Shown piece after piece: positions 39,587 to 50,290 of a stretch of 64,000 nucleotides of DNA. Position numbers and translations under genes: made by a program. Each line of letters starts with the position of its first letter. Positions within the stretch are counted from its first letter, which is position 1. The notes beneath the pieces are model-generated. The model saw only the letters and a list, made by a program, of their open reading frames with translations. It was not told the DNA's origin and did no database searches. This DNA is from Blattamonas nauphoetae (taxonomy: Eukaryota > Preaxostyla > Oxymonadida), in contig JARBJD010000028.1 of assembly GCA_033064195.1 (NCBI GenBank), positions 362,491 through 426,490 of the forward strand, in the 5' to 3' direction.

Positions 39587-42402
39587 TCATCGTGTATCCA
39601 TTCTGATTTCGGTTGTTCCTCCTTTCAGTGTTGGTTCTGCCAGCTCTTCAACTGATTCAATCGAAACTGAATCATCTCTGCGACTGAGATGGATTGCGAA
39701 TCGGAAGGGGACAGGAATGTTGGAGAAGAAAGTGGGTTGTGTCTGTCCATCCTGACTCAGCCGAAGTGTCCTCTTTCCATCTCGACCATCCGCCTCCAAC
39801 ACCACTCGCTGTCCGTCACTCCCAGCTGCACACGCTGATCCTGATGAATAATACGTCCCATTCTGGCGAGCAGATCTGAACTCTTCAAACACGTCCCATC
39901 CTGCTCCTCCCAACAGACTCGAGAAAGACCTTCCATCCTTCACTTCTTCAGTCTGTGAAGAAGCGACATAGCCAATGTAAGTCCAATCTGTGATTCGTCT
40001 GATTGTAAAAGTGAATCGAGCAATCACTTTCCCAAACGAGAACGAGAGAAGATGGGGATAGTGTCCTCCCGTGCGAGTGAAGACTGAGCCAGAAAGTGAG
40101 TATCCATCTGCTGGGAACCATTCGATTGCTGCTGCTCCTTTTCTGCTTCTTTCAACTTGCACTCCAGTTCTCTCTGCTCGTTGTCGATCGATCCGCTGTT
40201 CTGTTCCCCTCGTTTCTTCATTTTTCCTGTCCTTCGCTTTTGGCTGCGCTCCTTGCATCGCCGCTTCCAACTCCTCAATCTTCCTCTTCAACTCAATGCG
40301 TTCTTTCTCCGATTCTTCCTTTTCCTTCTGCATTTTCTTCAGTTCATTCTGAAGTTCAACATTTCGCTTTTCTTCTTTTTTCAGAGCTGCCTTTTCTTTC
40401 CTCAGTTGGTCTTGGAGTGTTCTCTTGTCTGTCGTCAGTTCAGCCACCGTAGCTTGTGATGATTGGAGAGTGTCTTCCAGATCTCCAACTCTCATTTCCA
40501 GGCTTCTGATAAGGATCCGACTGATCCTACGGTTTTTGATCCGACCGTCCATATAATGCTTATTTCTTATTATTTTGTGGAATTTGAGTCTTTATTCGAA
40601 CAAAAAAGTGATATTGAAGTGAAAATAGAAAATTGTAATTCATAGTTTTGAACATGAGGGTTTGAGTTGATTTGAAGATAATGGTGCTGAAAACAAGAAT
40701 GAAGACAAATAACAACGAGGAGGAGCATTTCGTGATCGAGATTCATGCGAATGAACACCGGATGATCGTCGGAATCGATGATTTCAACATTCATGAAACC
40801 ATGACAAAGGGACAGATCCATCCACTTCACCCAAAGTGGAGTTAATTCGAACACAAACACCTTTCTTTTGTATTCTGAAGACAGCAAAGTGAATTTTAAT
40901 CAATAGAGAGGTGAAATGAACAGATGAAAAGTGTGGAAAATGAGAAAAAGTTAGAAAATTCGAAGCTCCCAAATAGGCGATGATCGGACGCCAAAAAAGT
41001 GACCGTCGGATCAAATGATCCGACGAATGCACTAAAATGTGCTGACCAGTCAGAACCCTGCTCATTTCTGTCTCTCTTGACTTCATTTCAAGAAGTTTCC
41101 ATCCTGCCCATGTCGTGTTGATCAGGCAGCGCAGAATCGACGATTCCACAAGTTGTTTGCTCGTCAAGCGAGACCCACAATCCTAAACTCACAACAAACA
41201 CACACAAACACAAAATGAGGGAGTGAGAAGAGAAGAACAGAAGGAAAGGAGAAACAAGGAAAGAATTGAGAAGAGAAGAGAAAAAAGGAGGACAAACAGG
41301 ATCCAACATTCGAATCAGCAGTTCTCGTTCCTTCTCTCCACAACTCGTCCCAATCTGCGATGGCTGGAATGACCCAATCTCACGAGCCAACTTGATCATC
41401 GTTTGACCCGAAAACAATCCTTTCCCAAAGAGAAGAAAGTGGAGAACAATCCCCAACGCCCACACATCCGACGATCCACTCGCCCGACCCTGAGCATCTT
41501 CCAGTCGTTCCGGCGACACGTATTGCATCGACATCACTCCACGCGTCGAGCTCACATCTTCCGATTCTGCTGCCCCAAGATCACCTGAAACAGAGAAACA
41601 CAAAAACACAACATATCACATTTCAGAACAGAGTGGATGAAGAAAAAGAAAAAAAGGAGTTAAGGAAGGAAAATAAAATATTGAAGAGAGAAGGTTGAGA
41701 AAAGGAAGAGGAAGAAAGAAACAAACAGAGTTTCGCATGGCCATCACCAAAAAGAAGAATGTTCTCCAATTTCACGTCCCCGTGTGCTGTCCGTTCGTTC
41801 GGATGGTTGTGCATGAAACACAGCGCCGACGAAATATCAACCATCACTTGATAAACAATCTGAACAACAACATCAAAATCAAACAATCATCAAAAACAAA
41901 AATCAATCATGAAAATGAAGAAAACAATGAAAATGATGCAATAACACGATGACAACGAGAAAGAGGCAGGGAAGAAAGAAAGGGGGAGGAGACGATCAAA
42001 ATAGCAAAGAAATCGACAAACATGACGATCAATCAGTTCTCCACGTTCCGAGTGAGATTTCACCACCTGAGCAAGCGACTGTCCTCCCAGTTCCATCACA
42101 ATTGCCTGGGCATTCTCCATCTTCACCACTTCCTTCAGTCCCACAATGTGAGGATGAACAAAAGTTCGGAGTCGATGAACTTCACGGTCTATTCGCTCCT
42201 TGTCTTTCGATGACATGCATCGCATCATCTTCACCGCAAAATGCTCTCCTGTTGAGTTTTCCGACACTTCAATCACTGTCCCAAACCCTCCTTCGCTGAT
42301 GTGACGAAGAAAGCAATCTGCGAGAGAAATATAACAATATCACATCAGATTAATCAAGAAATGGAACATACATCCCGGTGGGGCGTTCATCGTATCACTC
42401 AT
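39587..42402 (-). CDS. Protein kinase with coiled coil and SPRY-like domain, copy 2, interrupted
   Basis: Exons read downwards 42402-42372, 42317-42022, 41859-41727, 41584-41298 and from 41182, with the same lengths (31, 296, 133, 287) and phases as the gene at 606. The kinase has GGFGTVIEV, AVK, HGDVKLEN, DLG and SPE, so it should bind ATP. In exon 5, soon after KLLEMKSRE (near 41073), an insertion of about 550 bp replaces the expected coiled-coil start; the family sequence resumes at about 40510 with SLEMRVGDLEDTL and continues through the coiled coil and SPRY-like domain to 39587. Without splicing out the insertion the protein would stop near 40784 and lose the SPRY part. So this is either a two-part gene, a new intron, or a pseudogene. 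Confidence 0.7.
40511..41062. mobile_element. Insertion inside exon 5 of kinase copy 2, with imperfect inverted ends
   Basis: The stretch is absent from the same position of the gene at 606. One end reads AGGATCCGACTGATC...TTTTTGATCCGACCGTC; the other, in reverse complement, AGGGTTCTGACTGGTC...TTTGATCCGACGGTC. These imperfect inverted ends, with an inner palindrome GTCGGATCAAATGATCCGAC near 41007, suggest a small non-autonomous DNA transposon. No transposase is visible. Exact borders and target duplication are uncertain. Confidence 0.5.
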
Positions 42403-42530
42403 TATATTTATTGTTGCAAGTGAAACAATGTCTGTGATAGATCACGCCCAAAACTTAATTCTTTCCCTCCTGACACTGAAATTTATCTCATTTTCTCGTT
42501 TGGTTCATTCTCAGTGTCCAATTCTTAACC
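42403..42530 (-). promoter_or_regulatory. Conserved upstream block of kinase copy 2
   Basis: On the minus strand, GACACTGAGAATGAACC (about 42499-42515), TTTTGGGCGTGATCTA (near 42440-42455), TTGTTTCACTTGCAA and then ATAAATATAATGAGTGATAC follow in the same order and spacing class as before the gene at 606. Confidence 0.5.
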
Positions 42531-42659
42531 TGGGCAAAGAAATAGAAGTGGAAACCAAAAGTCAAAAGAGAGAATCGATGATTCGGCGTCTTTTGTGCCA
42601 TGACTCTTGAAATGGACGGATGGGATGGATGCACGTGTCGATGACGGTTTGGAGGAAGG

Positions 42660-43260
42660 CGACAAACGAGACACTTCTTTGTTGGCTGGTTATTCACGAC
42701 GCCCATCAAATATATAGTGGGTTGAACCAATAATGACATTTGTCGTTCATTGATAGATTGTGAGAGGAGAGCAAAGACTCCTGTTTTGAGGCCATCGAAG
42801 CGGGTTGTCGATGAGCTGAGGCGTCCAGTGCCATTCACAAGTAACAAAGTCGACTTCACAATCTCCTCGTTGGAGGATGTGAGTAAACAATTTGGATGAC
42901 AACCTTGTTGGAGGAGATGAGATGGTCGAAGGAGGGCCTCATCGCGTGCAGAAGAGTGACGCATGTTTTGTGGAAGGACGGCCAAGATTCTTTCCTTCCT
43001 TTCGGAGTCAACGAGCTACATGGAATGCTGAGTTGCTTGTTCGATTGTTTCGATGGTGTGGGGATTGGGAGTGAGAAACAAGAGTTTCGCGTCTTCTTTG
43101 ATGGGCCAGATGGAACGGGGTTTAGCTGAGGTCAACGTGGTTTTCATTCAAACCGAATGCACATCGTTCTCTTTCGAGAAGAGCCGTCCTTCGTCACAAA
43201 TTCTCTCTTCGCTCAGACTCGCCACAAATTGTTCGCTCCGCTTCTGACCAGCTGGATCTT
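42660..43260 (-). pseudogene. Helical (ARM/HEAT-like) fragment
   Basis: Minus-strand pieces read SWPSFHKTCVTLLHAMRPSF and HLISSNKVVIQIV near 42985-42880. In another frame near 42870-42680 they read SNEEIVKSTLLLVNGTG, GLKTGVFALLSQSINERQMS and LLVQPTIYLMGVVNNQPT. They look like solenoid helices of one gene, but the frame changes without an obvious intron and no start or end could be fixed. Probably a relic of a solenoid gene. Confidence 0.3.
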
Positions 43261-43364
43261 CTTTCTGACGATTCTCAACGAGCAGACTCGCATACTCCTT
43301 CGGTCGCTCCTTTCTTTTCAAGTTGGCGTCGAGGACTGTGAGGCATTCGACGATGTCATTCCCA

Positions 43365-43811
43365 TCATCTCTCTCGCTGTGGAATGCTCAGTCCAAGCAA
43401 GATATCCAAATTCATCGAATGGCACAACAACTCCGAAGCAACGATCTTCTTCACAGTTTGGCAGTATCGCGTCGAGAGTCCCGACGAGTCTTCCATCTCC
43501 ACCTTTCCAAGAAGCAGCGTCGCCGACCGACCAACATCCTTCGTCATCGCATGTCCCGTCCGAGCAGCATCCTCGTTGTCAGTGTCCACGTCCAAACACC
43601 ACAATCGACACGTCCCATTCTGATTGACCCAAATGCGAAAAAGGGAGAAAGATGGGCAGGGCACAAATGAAGGCGAGGGTGTGTCTTTTGGAGGAAGGGG
43701 CGGATTCAGATGAGGTGGGAAAGAAGAAGACACCTCGTTTTGGATCTCCAGTTGGGTTGACCGAATGGCGGGTGTTGTGGAGATAGTGAACGTGAAAAGA
43801 GTGAGGGTCAT
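43365..43811 (-). other. Duplicated module, second copy
   Basis: Close copy of 25357-25780, again directly downstream of an ARM-like gene (43915-44988). The minus-strand frame reads WVNQNGTCRLWCLDVDTDNE, then RTGHAMTKDVGRSATLLLGK. The competing frame carries DAILPNCEEDRCFGVVVPFD. Coding status unresolved for the same reasons as the first copy. Confidence 0.35.
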
Positions 43812-43914
43812 TTCTTAAAATTGAGTGAAAATGAAGATGAGACGCAAGAGATGGTTGAATGGGGAGAATGAAGGGTTTTGTTGGGTTCGGATCTTCGCTG
43901 GTCTTTTTCTGGCT

Positions 43915-44988
43915 CTAATGGCGTTTCTGAAGATTCATGCCTGTCACTGCGTTCAAAGAAAGTGTATCAGTCGCAATTCCTTTTCCAAAAAACGTTGTTT
44001 CATCGTTTTGCAGTCGTTGTTCCATCACATCGTCCATCCCCTCTGTGCGCAAAGATCCAATGATTTTTGTCCCTAATCGACGAAAATCACCGCTTTCTTC
44101 GTTCAATTGTCGCTGGGAAGGGGTCAGAATGACCAGAAAGAAATGGAGTGAGCGTTCAGATTCAAAGAAGGTCAGACAACTCGGGATCGTCAGGAAGACA
44201 GGCAGAACCACAACAAATTCCATCGTCAGTTGATCATAAGAAGAGATTCGGAGGAGTTGGGCGAGGAAGACTAGAAAATGCATGGATTGCCATCGATCCA
44301 AAACCGAAAAGCGGTTCACGCACAAATGCCGAATATACTGCTCTGAAGGTGCTAGAACTTGCTTCAAAACCGCCTTGCGAACAGCTTGTTGTTCATCGCC
44401 ATCTTTGATTCCGAGTTGTCCCAGACTAGTCGGACTTGAGAGCCAGAAAGTGTTCCGGATGATGTTCAAGAGAGCGACGTGCATATCGGCAGCTTCGGCA
44501 AAAGAAAGAGACGTTGGATTGAGAGCGACGATGAGGTGAGGGACCAGATCAGCCTTGACGAGCGTACGACGAACTTGAACTGAACAGGAACTGATCAGAT
44601 TATCCAGCATCTTCATCGAGGCTGTGGTGATGACCTGGCTGGGTGAGGAAATGAGTATCACGATGGACTGAATGAGTTCCGTCAAAGATTCATCAGAACG
44701 CGATGCAAGGCTGGTGAGAAGGTCATCGGTTGATTCTTCATCATCTGCATCCACAGATTCGAGAAATTTTACCGCTTTCGCTTCCAAAGAGACATCAAAA
44801 GCAGGCTGGGACTTCACATGGGCAACAAGAGACCGAAAGACAATCGTCTTTTCGTGATCAGATTCAAGATCGTCTTCGCTCCAATTCAGGAAAGGAGTGG
44901 AACCTATTGAGAATGGAAAAAGAAAAAAAGACGAACCACAGCGTGTTGTACTTGATGAGGTGCTTGTTGTCTTGATTATTGTGTTCAT
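43915..44988 (-). CDS. ARM-like solenoid family protein, copy 3 (357 residues)
   Basis: Opens MNTIIKTTSTSSSTTRCG and carries the family landmarks 'STPFLNW', 'VFRSLVAHVKSQPAF', 'SRSDESLTELIQSIVILISS', 'SSCSVQVRRTLVKADLVPHL', 'KQVLAPSEQYIRHLCVNRFS' and 'EGMDDVMEQRLQND'. Its C-terminus (IATDTLSLNAVTGMNLQKRH) differs from the LLG-ending copies, so the last helix may have been altered by an indel. The fold is read as an ARM/HEAT-type binding scaffold; no partner is indicated. The conserved 7-codon leader block lies 102 bp upstream. Confidence 0.75.
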   Translation of the reverse strand: MNTIIKTTSTSSSTTRCGSSFFLFPFSIGSTPFLNWSEDDLESDHEKTIVFRSLVAHVKSQPAFDVSLEAKAVKFLESVDADDEESTDDLLTSLASRSDESLTELIQSIVILISSPSQVITTASMKMLDNLISSCSVQVRRTLVKADLVPHLIVALNPTSLSFAEAADMHVALLNIIRNTFWLSSPTSLGQLGIKDGDEQQAVRKAVLKQVLAPSEQYIRHLCVNRFSVLDRWQSMHFLVFLAQLLRISSYDQLTMEFVVVLPVFLTIPSCLTFFESERSLHFFLVILTPSQRQLNEESGDFRRLGTKIIGSLRTEGMDDVMEQRLQNDETTFFGKGIATDTLSLNAVTGMNLQKRH

Positions 44989-45090
44989 TACGTCGTATTG
45001 AGAAAATGAAGCCTGTTTAAGGGTCAGAAAATTGAAGGAAAGAAAGAGAGTGAGATGAAACAGACATCAAAAACAAACAGTAAAAATCAA

Positions 45091-45114
45091 CTAACGAAGA
45101 CCGAGACGATCCAT
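45091..45114 (-). promoter_or_regulatory. Conserved leader block with 7-codon upstream ORF, copy-3 gene
   Basis: ATG, Asp-Arg-Leu-Gly-Leu-Arg codons and TAG, matching the block at 25202-25225, in the same position relative to the ARM-like start codon. Confidence 0.45.
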
Positions 45115-45577
45115 GATGGAAGAAGGAGCTTGTGGACGATACGAAAAGAAAGAAGTGAGAAACAAGTCAATAAACAACAAATGAACCAATAAGAGAAAGA
45201 ACGAACGCAGAAGAAATGATGTCGGCATCAGTGTTCGTGATTCAGATGATTTTGACCTTCATACTTTCGAATGGCACCCTTCCACATTTTGTCACGAGGG
45301 TTCTTTGTTGAATGACAGGTGAATGGAAAGCGAGCGAGAATGCACAAAAATCTCAGAATTGGACTGTTTCCGTTGAAGTTGGGGATTGTTTGGTTGAGTT
45401 GCTTTGACGTGATGTTGGGATTACCGAAGTGTGGGTCTTACTTAGATGTTTTAAGTAAGCAAAGTGAATTGAATTTGTTAAAATTGTGAGAAAATGAAGA
45501 GGAGACGCGTGGGATGGTGGAATGTGGAGAATGAAGTGGTTTGTTGGTGTCGGATCTTCGCGGGTTCTTGTCTGCTT

Positions 45578-46651
45578 CTATACAACGTCTTCAATGTTCA
45601 TTCCAAGTGAGATGTTCAACATGATCGAATAATCCACAATGGCATCGCCACGAATCTCTGCCCCATCGTTTTGCAGCCGTTGTTCCAACACATCGTCGAT
45701 GCCTTCCAATCGCAAAGATCGAATGATTTTTGTCCCTGATCGATCAATGTCTCCCCCTTTTTCGTTCCATTGTTCGACGGAATACCGCAGAACCTCATAA
45801 AATTGAAAGATTGTGTCATCATTGTCGAAGATTGTCAGACAATTGGGGAGCGAGAGAAAGACAGGCAGAGAACGAACAAAATCCATTGTGGGTTGATAGA
45901 AAGGAGATATTTCGAGGAGCTGAGATATTATATGCACAAATTCACCAGATTGGTCACCATCGACGATCGAATTTCGGTTCACGCACAAATGCCGAATATA
46001 TTGCTCGGAAGGGGCGAGAATTTGCTTAAAAACAGTCTCGTGAACAGCTTGTTGTTCATCGCCTTCTTCAATTTCGAGGTCTGTGAGACCATACGGAGTT
46101 GCGAGCATGACACATGAGGTGAGGCTAGAAAGGAGATATGTGTGGATATTTTCGGCTTCGGTAAAGGAAAGAGACGGTGGATTGAGAGTGATGATGAGTT
46201 GAGGGATCAGATCAGCATTGACGAGGGTACGACGAACTTTAGCTGAACACGAACCAATCATATTCACGAGGATCTTCATTGATGTTGAGACAATGAGCTG
46301 CATGGGTGAGGAAACGAGCACCACAATGCACTGTGTCAAGCCAGTTAAAGATTCATCAGATGGCGATGCAAAGGTGGGGAGAATATCATCCACTGATTCT
46401 AGATTCTCCGGATCCACAGATTCGAGAAATTTCACCGCTTTAGCTTCCAGCGAGGCATCTAGTGCAGGCTGTAACTTCACAGTGGCAACAAGAGACCGAA
46501 AAACAACTGCTGTTTCGTCTTCGGATACTTCTTGATCTTCCCTCCAATTCAGGAAAGGAGAGCTATCCAGTGGAAATGGCAATGGAGCAGAAGCCAAATC
46601 AGGCCGTGTTGTACTTGGTGAAGCGTCTGTTGTGTGGATAATCGGATTCAT
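45578..46651 (-). CDS. ARM-like solenoid family protein, copy 4 (357 residues)
   Basis: The start at 46651 (MNPIIHTTDASPSTTRPDL) aligns with the other copies; an ATG three codons upstream is also in frame. Landmarks are 'SSPFLNW', 'VVFRSLVATVKLQPALDASL', 'SPSDESLTGLTQCIVVLVSS', 'IGSCSAKVRRTLVNADLIPQ', 'KQILAPSEQYIRHLCVNRNS' and 'EGIDDVLEQRLQND', ending SLGMNIEDVV. All helices of the family are kept without gaps, so it looks functional. The upstream block at 46754-46777 has lost its ATG. The CCATAACGAGG(G/T)TT stretch before the start is shared with copy 1. Confidence 0.75.
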   Translation of the reverse strand: MNPIIHTTDASPSTTRPDLASAPLPFPLDSSPFLNWREDQEVSEDETAVVFRSLVATVKLQPALDASLEAKAVKFLESVDPENLESVDDILPTFASPSDESLTGLTQCIVVLVSSPMQLIVSTSMKILVNMIGSCSAKVRRTLVNADLIPQLIITLNPPSLSFTEAENIHTYLLSSLTSCVMLATPYGLTDLEIEEGDEQQAVHETVFKQILAPSEQYIRHLCVNRNSIVDGDQSGEFVHIISQLLEISPFYQPTMDFVRSLPVFLSLPNCLTIFDNDDTIFQFYEVLRYSVEQWNEKGGDIDRSGTKIIRSLRLEGIDDVLEQRLQNDGAEIRGDAIVDYSIMLNISLGMNIEDVV

Positions 46652-46753
46652 TTCGTTCAATTCTGTGATGAAACCCTCGTTATGGGTTTGGACAAAACAT
46701 GAAACATTGATATTGAGATGAAACAGGCGTCAAATACAAACAGTAATTATCAA

Positions 46754-46777
46754 TTAGCGAAGACTGAGGTGATCCCT
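46754..46777 (-). promoter_or_regulatory. Leader block of ARM-like copy 4, upstream-ORF start lost
   Basis: Same block as before copies 1 and 3 and the same 102-bp spacing as copy 3, but the first codon is AGG instead of ATG; the final in-frame stop (TAA) is kept. Confidence 0.4.
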
Positions 46778-46839
46778 GAACGGTAAGGCAACTGGTCTTG
46801 GCTGTACTGACAGAGTCATCCTCCAGTCGAATCCACTTG

Positions 46840-47400
46840 AATCACGATCAACATCGTTCAGACGAAGTGCTCATAGTTGCAGATTCAATGATACTCGAAA
46901 TTCCTGTTGAGGGAGAGAAGCTGGAGGCGTTGGTGAGGGAGACGGTCGAGGAGGGGACATCAGGAAAAAGCGACGAGAGTACCCCAAAGTCAAAAAGAGG
47001 GCCAGTTCCGAGGCGGAAGTGAATCGAATCCAGAAGAAGACCTGAACCATGCGCAACAGTCGTGGCAGCATCAAAACTATCCCCAGCGAAGTCGCGAGTG
47101 GATGTGGGTAGTTTTGACAGCCGGGCGAGGCTTGTCAAAGGCGGCAGTGAGATCACATTTCGACTTGTTGGTTCATACTTTGTGGAGAGAATCAAAATCA
47201 ACGAGCTGCTGTATCCGCCTCAATTCAAAAAAAAGGCGATGGCGAATCTCCTATGAGGATCGTGCATTCTGAGAACGAAAGCATTGACGAGTCAACTTAG
47301 ATCATCGCTTTTTCGGGGTCATGAGATATAAAATGAATCCTTCCATGGTGAGAGATGTATTCACAAGAGAAGCAACGACAGTGAATCGTTTTTCCAACTG
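46840..47400 (-). pseudogene. N-terminal fragment of a beta-helix receptor gene
   Basis: Reading down, VASLVNTSLTMEGFILYLMT (about 47385-47320), then STKYEPTSRNVISLPPLTSL (about 47185) and GLLLDSIHFRLGTGPLFDFG (about 47035) match in order the N-terminal part of the receptor at 28149-34874 (FVASILNTSLSMEGFIFHLM; STKFEPTSRNVISLPPLTSL; GLHLDDIYFRLGTGPLFDFG). Frames shift between pieces, there is no signal peptide, and everything after about residue 280 is missing. A broken partial duplicate. Confidence 0.7.
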
Positions 47401-47539
47401 ACAATTCGGCGGGGCCAAGATGGCTGGCATTTGAATGTAACAGTGAAAGCAACGCAGAAGGAAAAACAGGACTTCTAACTCTGTTCCTCCTTTTCGATCG
47501 AACCTCAACTAAGTTTTCAAGTCATCTTGGATCGTCACC

Positions 47540-50131
47540 ATGTTGTCAAACCCTGATAATTCATCAACCACCATCCCTACGACGGATGGAAGTGCAATTG
47601 TGTGAACTTTGGTTGCTTTTCATTGATTTCAATTGATTGTCCAGCAACCTAACCAGGAAAAGAAGGACATTTTTGCGAAACTGAAAAAGCTTGAAACTGA
47701 ATCGGATGAGATCCGAGTTAGCCTTACGAAAGAGCTTGTTTGTCTGTGCCTGGACGGTCTGTGGAGTGTTTGAGAATGGAAGAGAAGACTCAACTTTTTG
47801 TTCCTGTTCACTTGGATGGAATGCTCACAGACCCACACTGGTGGAGCAATCGTTGTTATGAATGGTCATTGTGAGGACTCTTTCGAGAATTTATTGCTGA
47901 TTGTTTGTTTGGGATCAGATTCAGGAAACGAAAAAGGGATTGGGACGATGCTGATGGAAGGCCGAATTCTTCCAATTTTGGGGAACCAATTGAGTCTTCC
48001 TCTTTCCGTGGAAGTTCGGGTGTGAATTCAATTCTTGACTTTTGCCTCTCAACTTTTTTCTGATTCCTCCTGATTGCTGATCCTTTGATTCGTTCTCAAT
48101 CTCTTGATTCCTTCATTGATTTTCCCTATCTCATCTATGTGTTTCGAAGCTGGGATTTCAAGTGTTGTTTGAGGCTATTCTTGCAGTGATTTCAACTAAC
48201 GAAGGCGTTTCCCTTTCGAAGCATTTCCCATCTCTCCTTGCTCTCTCACAGGTCTGTGCCTTCCAAAAACTCCTCAATGCTCCTTTTTCCTTCCATTCTT
48301 CTTCTCATCTCATTTTTCCACCTTTCTTCCCATTCTTCACTTTTCTGGTTTTCGCGAATCAGGACTCGAACAGCCGAATCTCAGAGCCAGTAATTGCTAC
48401 GATTGGGTGTGTTTCTGGTTGTTTCTCACTGTTCTTCTTTTTCACTCCCTCCTCACCCATCTCGCCCAGTCTGATTACTCATCGATTGTCGTCGTCGTCA
48501 GAAGTGGAGCTGTTCCTTCAGAGTGGGATTCTGGAATCGCTGGTGTCGTCACTTCGGACACATCGTGATGCGAGAGTTCGGAAAGCGATTGTGGTTGCAC
48601 TTGGCGAGATTGGTATTGGATTGAAGTTGGCAGTTGTTCGACACGAAGCAAGGACACACTCGAAATTTGAGGAATCGCCAACGCAAGCTCCACGTGAGAA
48701 GAAACAGGAAGAGCGAGGAGGAGAGTGAGAATGAGATGCCATCGTTTGCGAAGCCAGTGTGGAGTGTGTCGTTGAGTGATTTGGAAGTGGAAGAGCTGGG
48801 GCGAGTGGAGTGGGAGAGAGAGGACGAAGGAGGGACAGATTTTGTGAGTCGATGCCGACGTGGAGTTGGGATTGTTCGGGAAGGGCTGATCGGAGTGATT
48901 CGAGGATGGGGGAAGGAGAAGAGGGGCGAGGAGGAGGGGACAACAAAAGGAAAAGATGAGAACGGGAAGAAGGAAGTGTTTGGAGGAAATGAAGAGTGGA
49001 GAGAGGAGGACGATGTGGGAGTGAAGCGAGTTGCAGGGAGTGTGTGTGGTGTTGTTTTTGGGGAAGTGTTTGGAGTATCGCCGAGTTGGTGTGTGGAGGG
49101 AGGAGTGGTTGGAGTGCGAGGGTCAGACATCGAAACTCTTCGAGATGAGATGGCGAGGAAGTTGGGAGAACAACAAATCGCATTCGAGACCAGACTGCAA
49201 CAAGCGAAGAGCGAAGCACAGAAGAGAGAAGAAGAGATGATGAAGGAAAAAACTGAGATGATGAAAAAGGAGACAGATGAGATGAAAAAAAGAGTAGAAG
49301 AAATGATAAAAGAGAAGAATGAGATGGAAGCACTGATTGCGGAATTGAGAAAGAACCAACAGCACCTCATCACAATCTCAAAAATCCAAGCAAGAAAATC
49401 GAGTGCGTTGAAACTGTCTCGATCAGGCGACAAATTCATACTCTCAAAATACGATGGCTCCCCATCCACTGTGTACCTCGAGCATCCACTCACAAAGGTC
49501 TGCTCTTCGTTACTCTTCTGATCTCTCCATCTTCACAGGGAGTCTGGCGTCTGTTTGTTTTTCTTTGTTTCTCGAATTCTTCAGATCTCTTCGAATCATC
49601 CAGAAATCATCTTGTTTTCGTCTGCCTTCTTTCTTTTTTCTTCATTCATTAGATGTTGGTTTCTTCGACTCGACTGAAGACGCAATACCAGACGGCATAT
49701 ATATCGGTCAATTTAACAGTGTGTCTCTCTTCGTTCCTATCCTCTTTAGCCTCTCTCAGTTTCTGCCCGAATTGGTCTGTTCCTTCTTATCTTTCATCTC
49801 TGATAGCAATAACCTAAGAAAGTGTCACATCGGACAAACCCACACAAGTCATGCTTCAGGATCTGTCGTGTTCAAATCAGGCGACAAGGTTGTGTTGGAG
49901 GTGGACATGGAAGCTCACATGTGCCACTTGTTTGTGAACTCTGTGCAAACCAGAGTGTTCGCTCGAGGCATCCCCGCCTCAGTCAAACTCGCTGTCTGTC
50001 TCTCTTCTTCTCCTCATTCTTTTCAGATCTCCCTCTTCAATCTGAATGATGGATTTGAGGTGAAATCGTTTCGGGAAATTGAGAAAACGAAATCAGTACA
50101 ACTTTCAGACACCATCGCAGTTGATTTTTGA
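47540..50131 (+). CDS. ARM-repeat / coiled-coil / SPRY-like protein, multi-exon
   Basis: Start ATG 47540; exon 1 likely 47540-47599 and exon 2 from 47645 (QPNQEKKDIFAKLKKLETES), with later donors near 47870, 48020, 48250, 49498 and 49720. Helical pieces in order: GTMLMEGRILPILGNQLSL, FEAILAVISTNEGVSLSKHF, then FLQSGILESLVSSLRTHRDA and RVRKAIVVALGEIGI, which is a typical ARM repeat. A long charged coiled coil (about 49125-49380) is followed by a split SPRY-like domain (VGFFDSTEDAIPDGIYIGQF; SGSVVFKSGDKVVLEVDMEA). The frame changes near 48700-48730 without a clear intron, so either an exon boundary was missed or there is a frameshift. Architecture suggests a cytosolic binding scaffold. Confidence 0.6.
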
Positions 50132-50290
50132 TTCATTCATCTCTTGTCATCTCACATGTTGTCCTTCACCACACTTGGTTCTCATTCATTCGTCTTATAT
50201 GACTGTCTGTCCTTCACATTCCCTCCTGTATCAACCAGAATTACGTCACTCTCAATCAAACTGTGTGGTGGCCATGAAACGAGAATAAAA

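Noticed and set aside
48518-49493. Minus-strand frames of 271 and 314 residues
   Set aside because: Antisense of Glu/Lys/Gly-rich exons; they are Ser/Leu/Phe/Pro-rich low-complexity sequence and contradict the plus-strand coiled coil.
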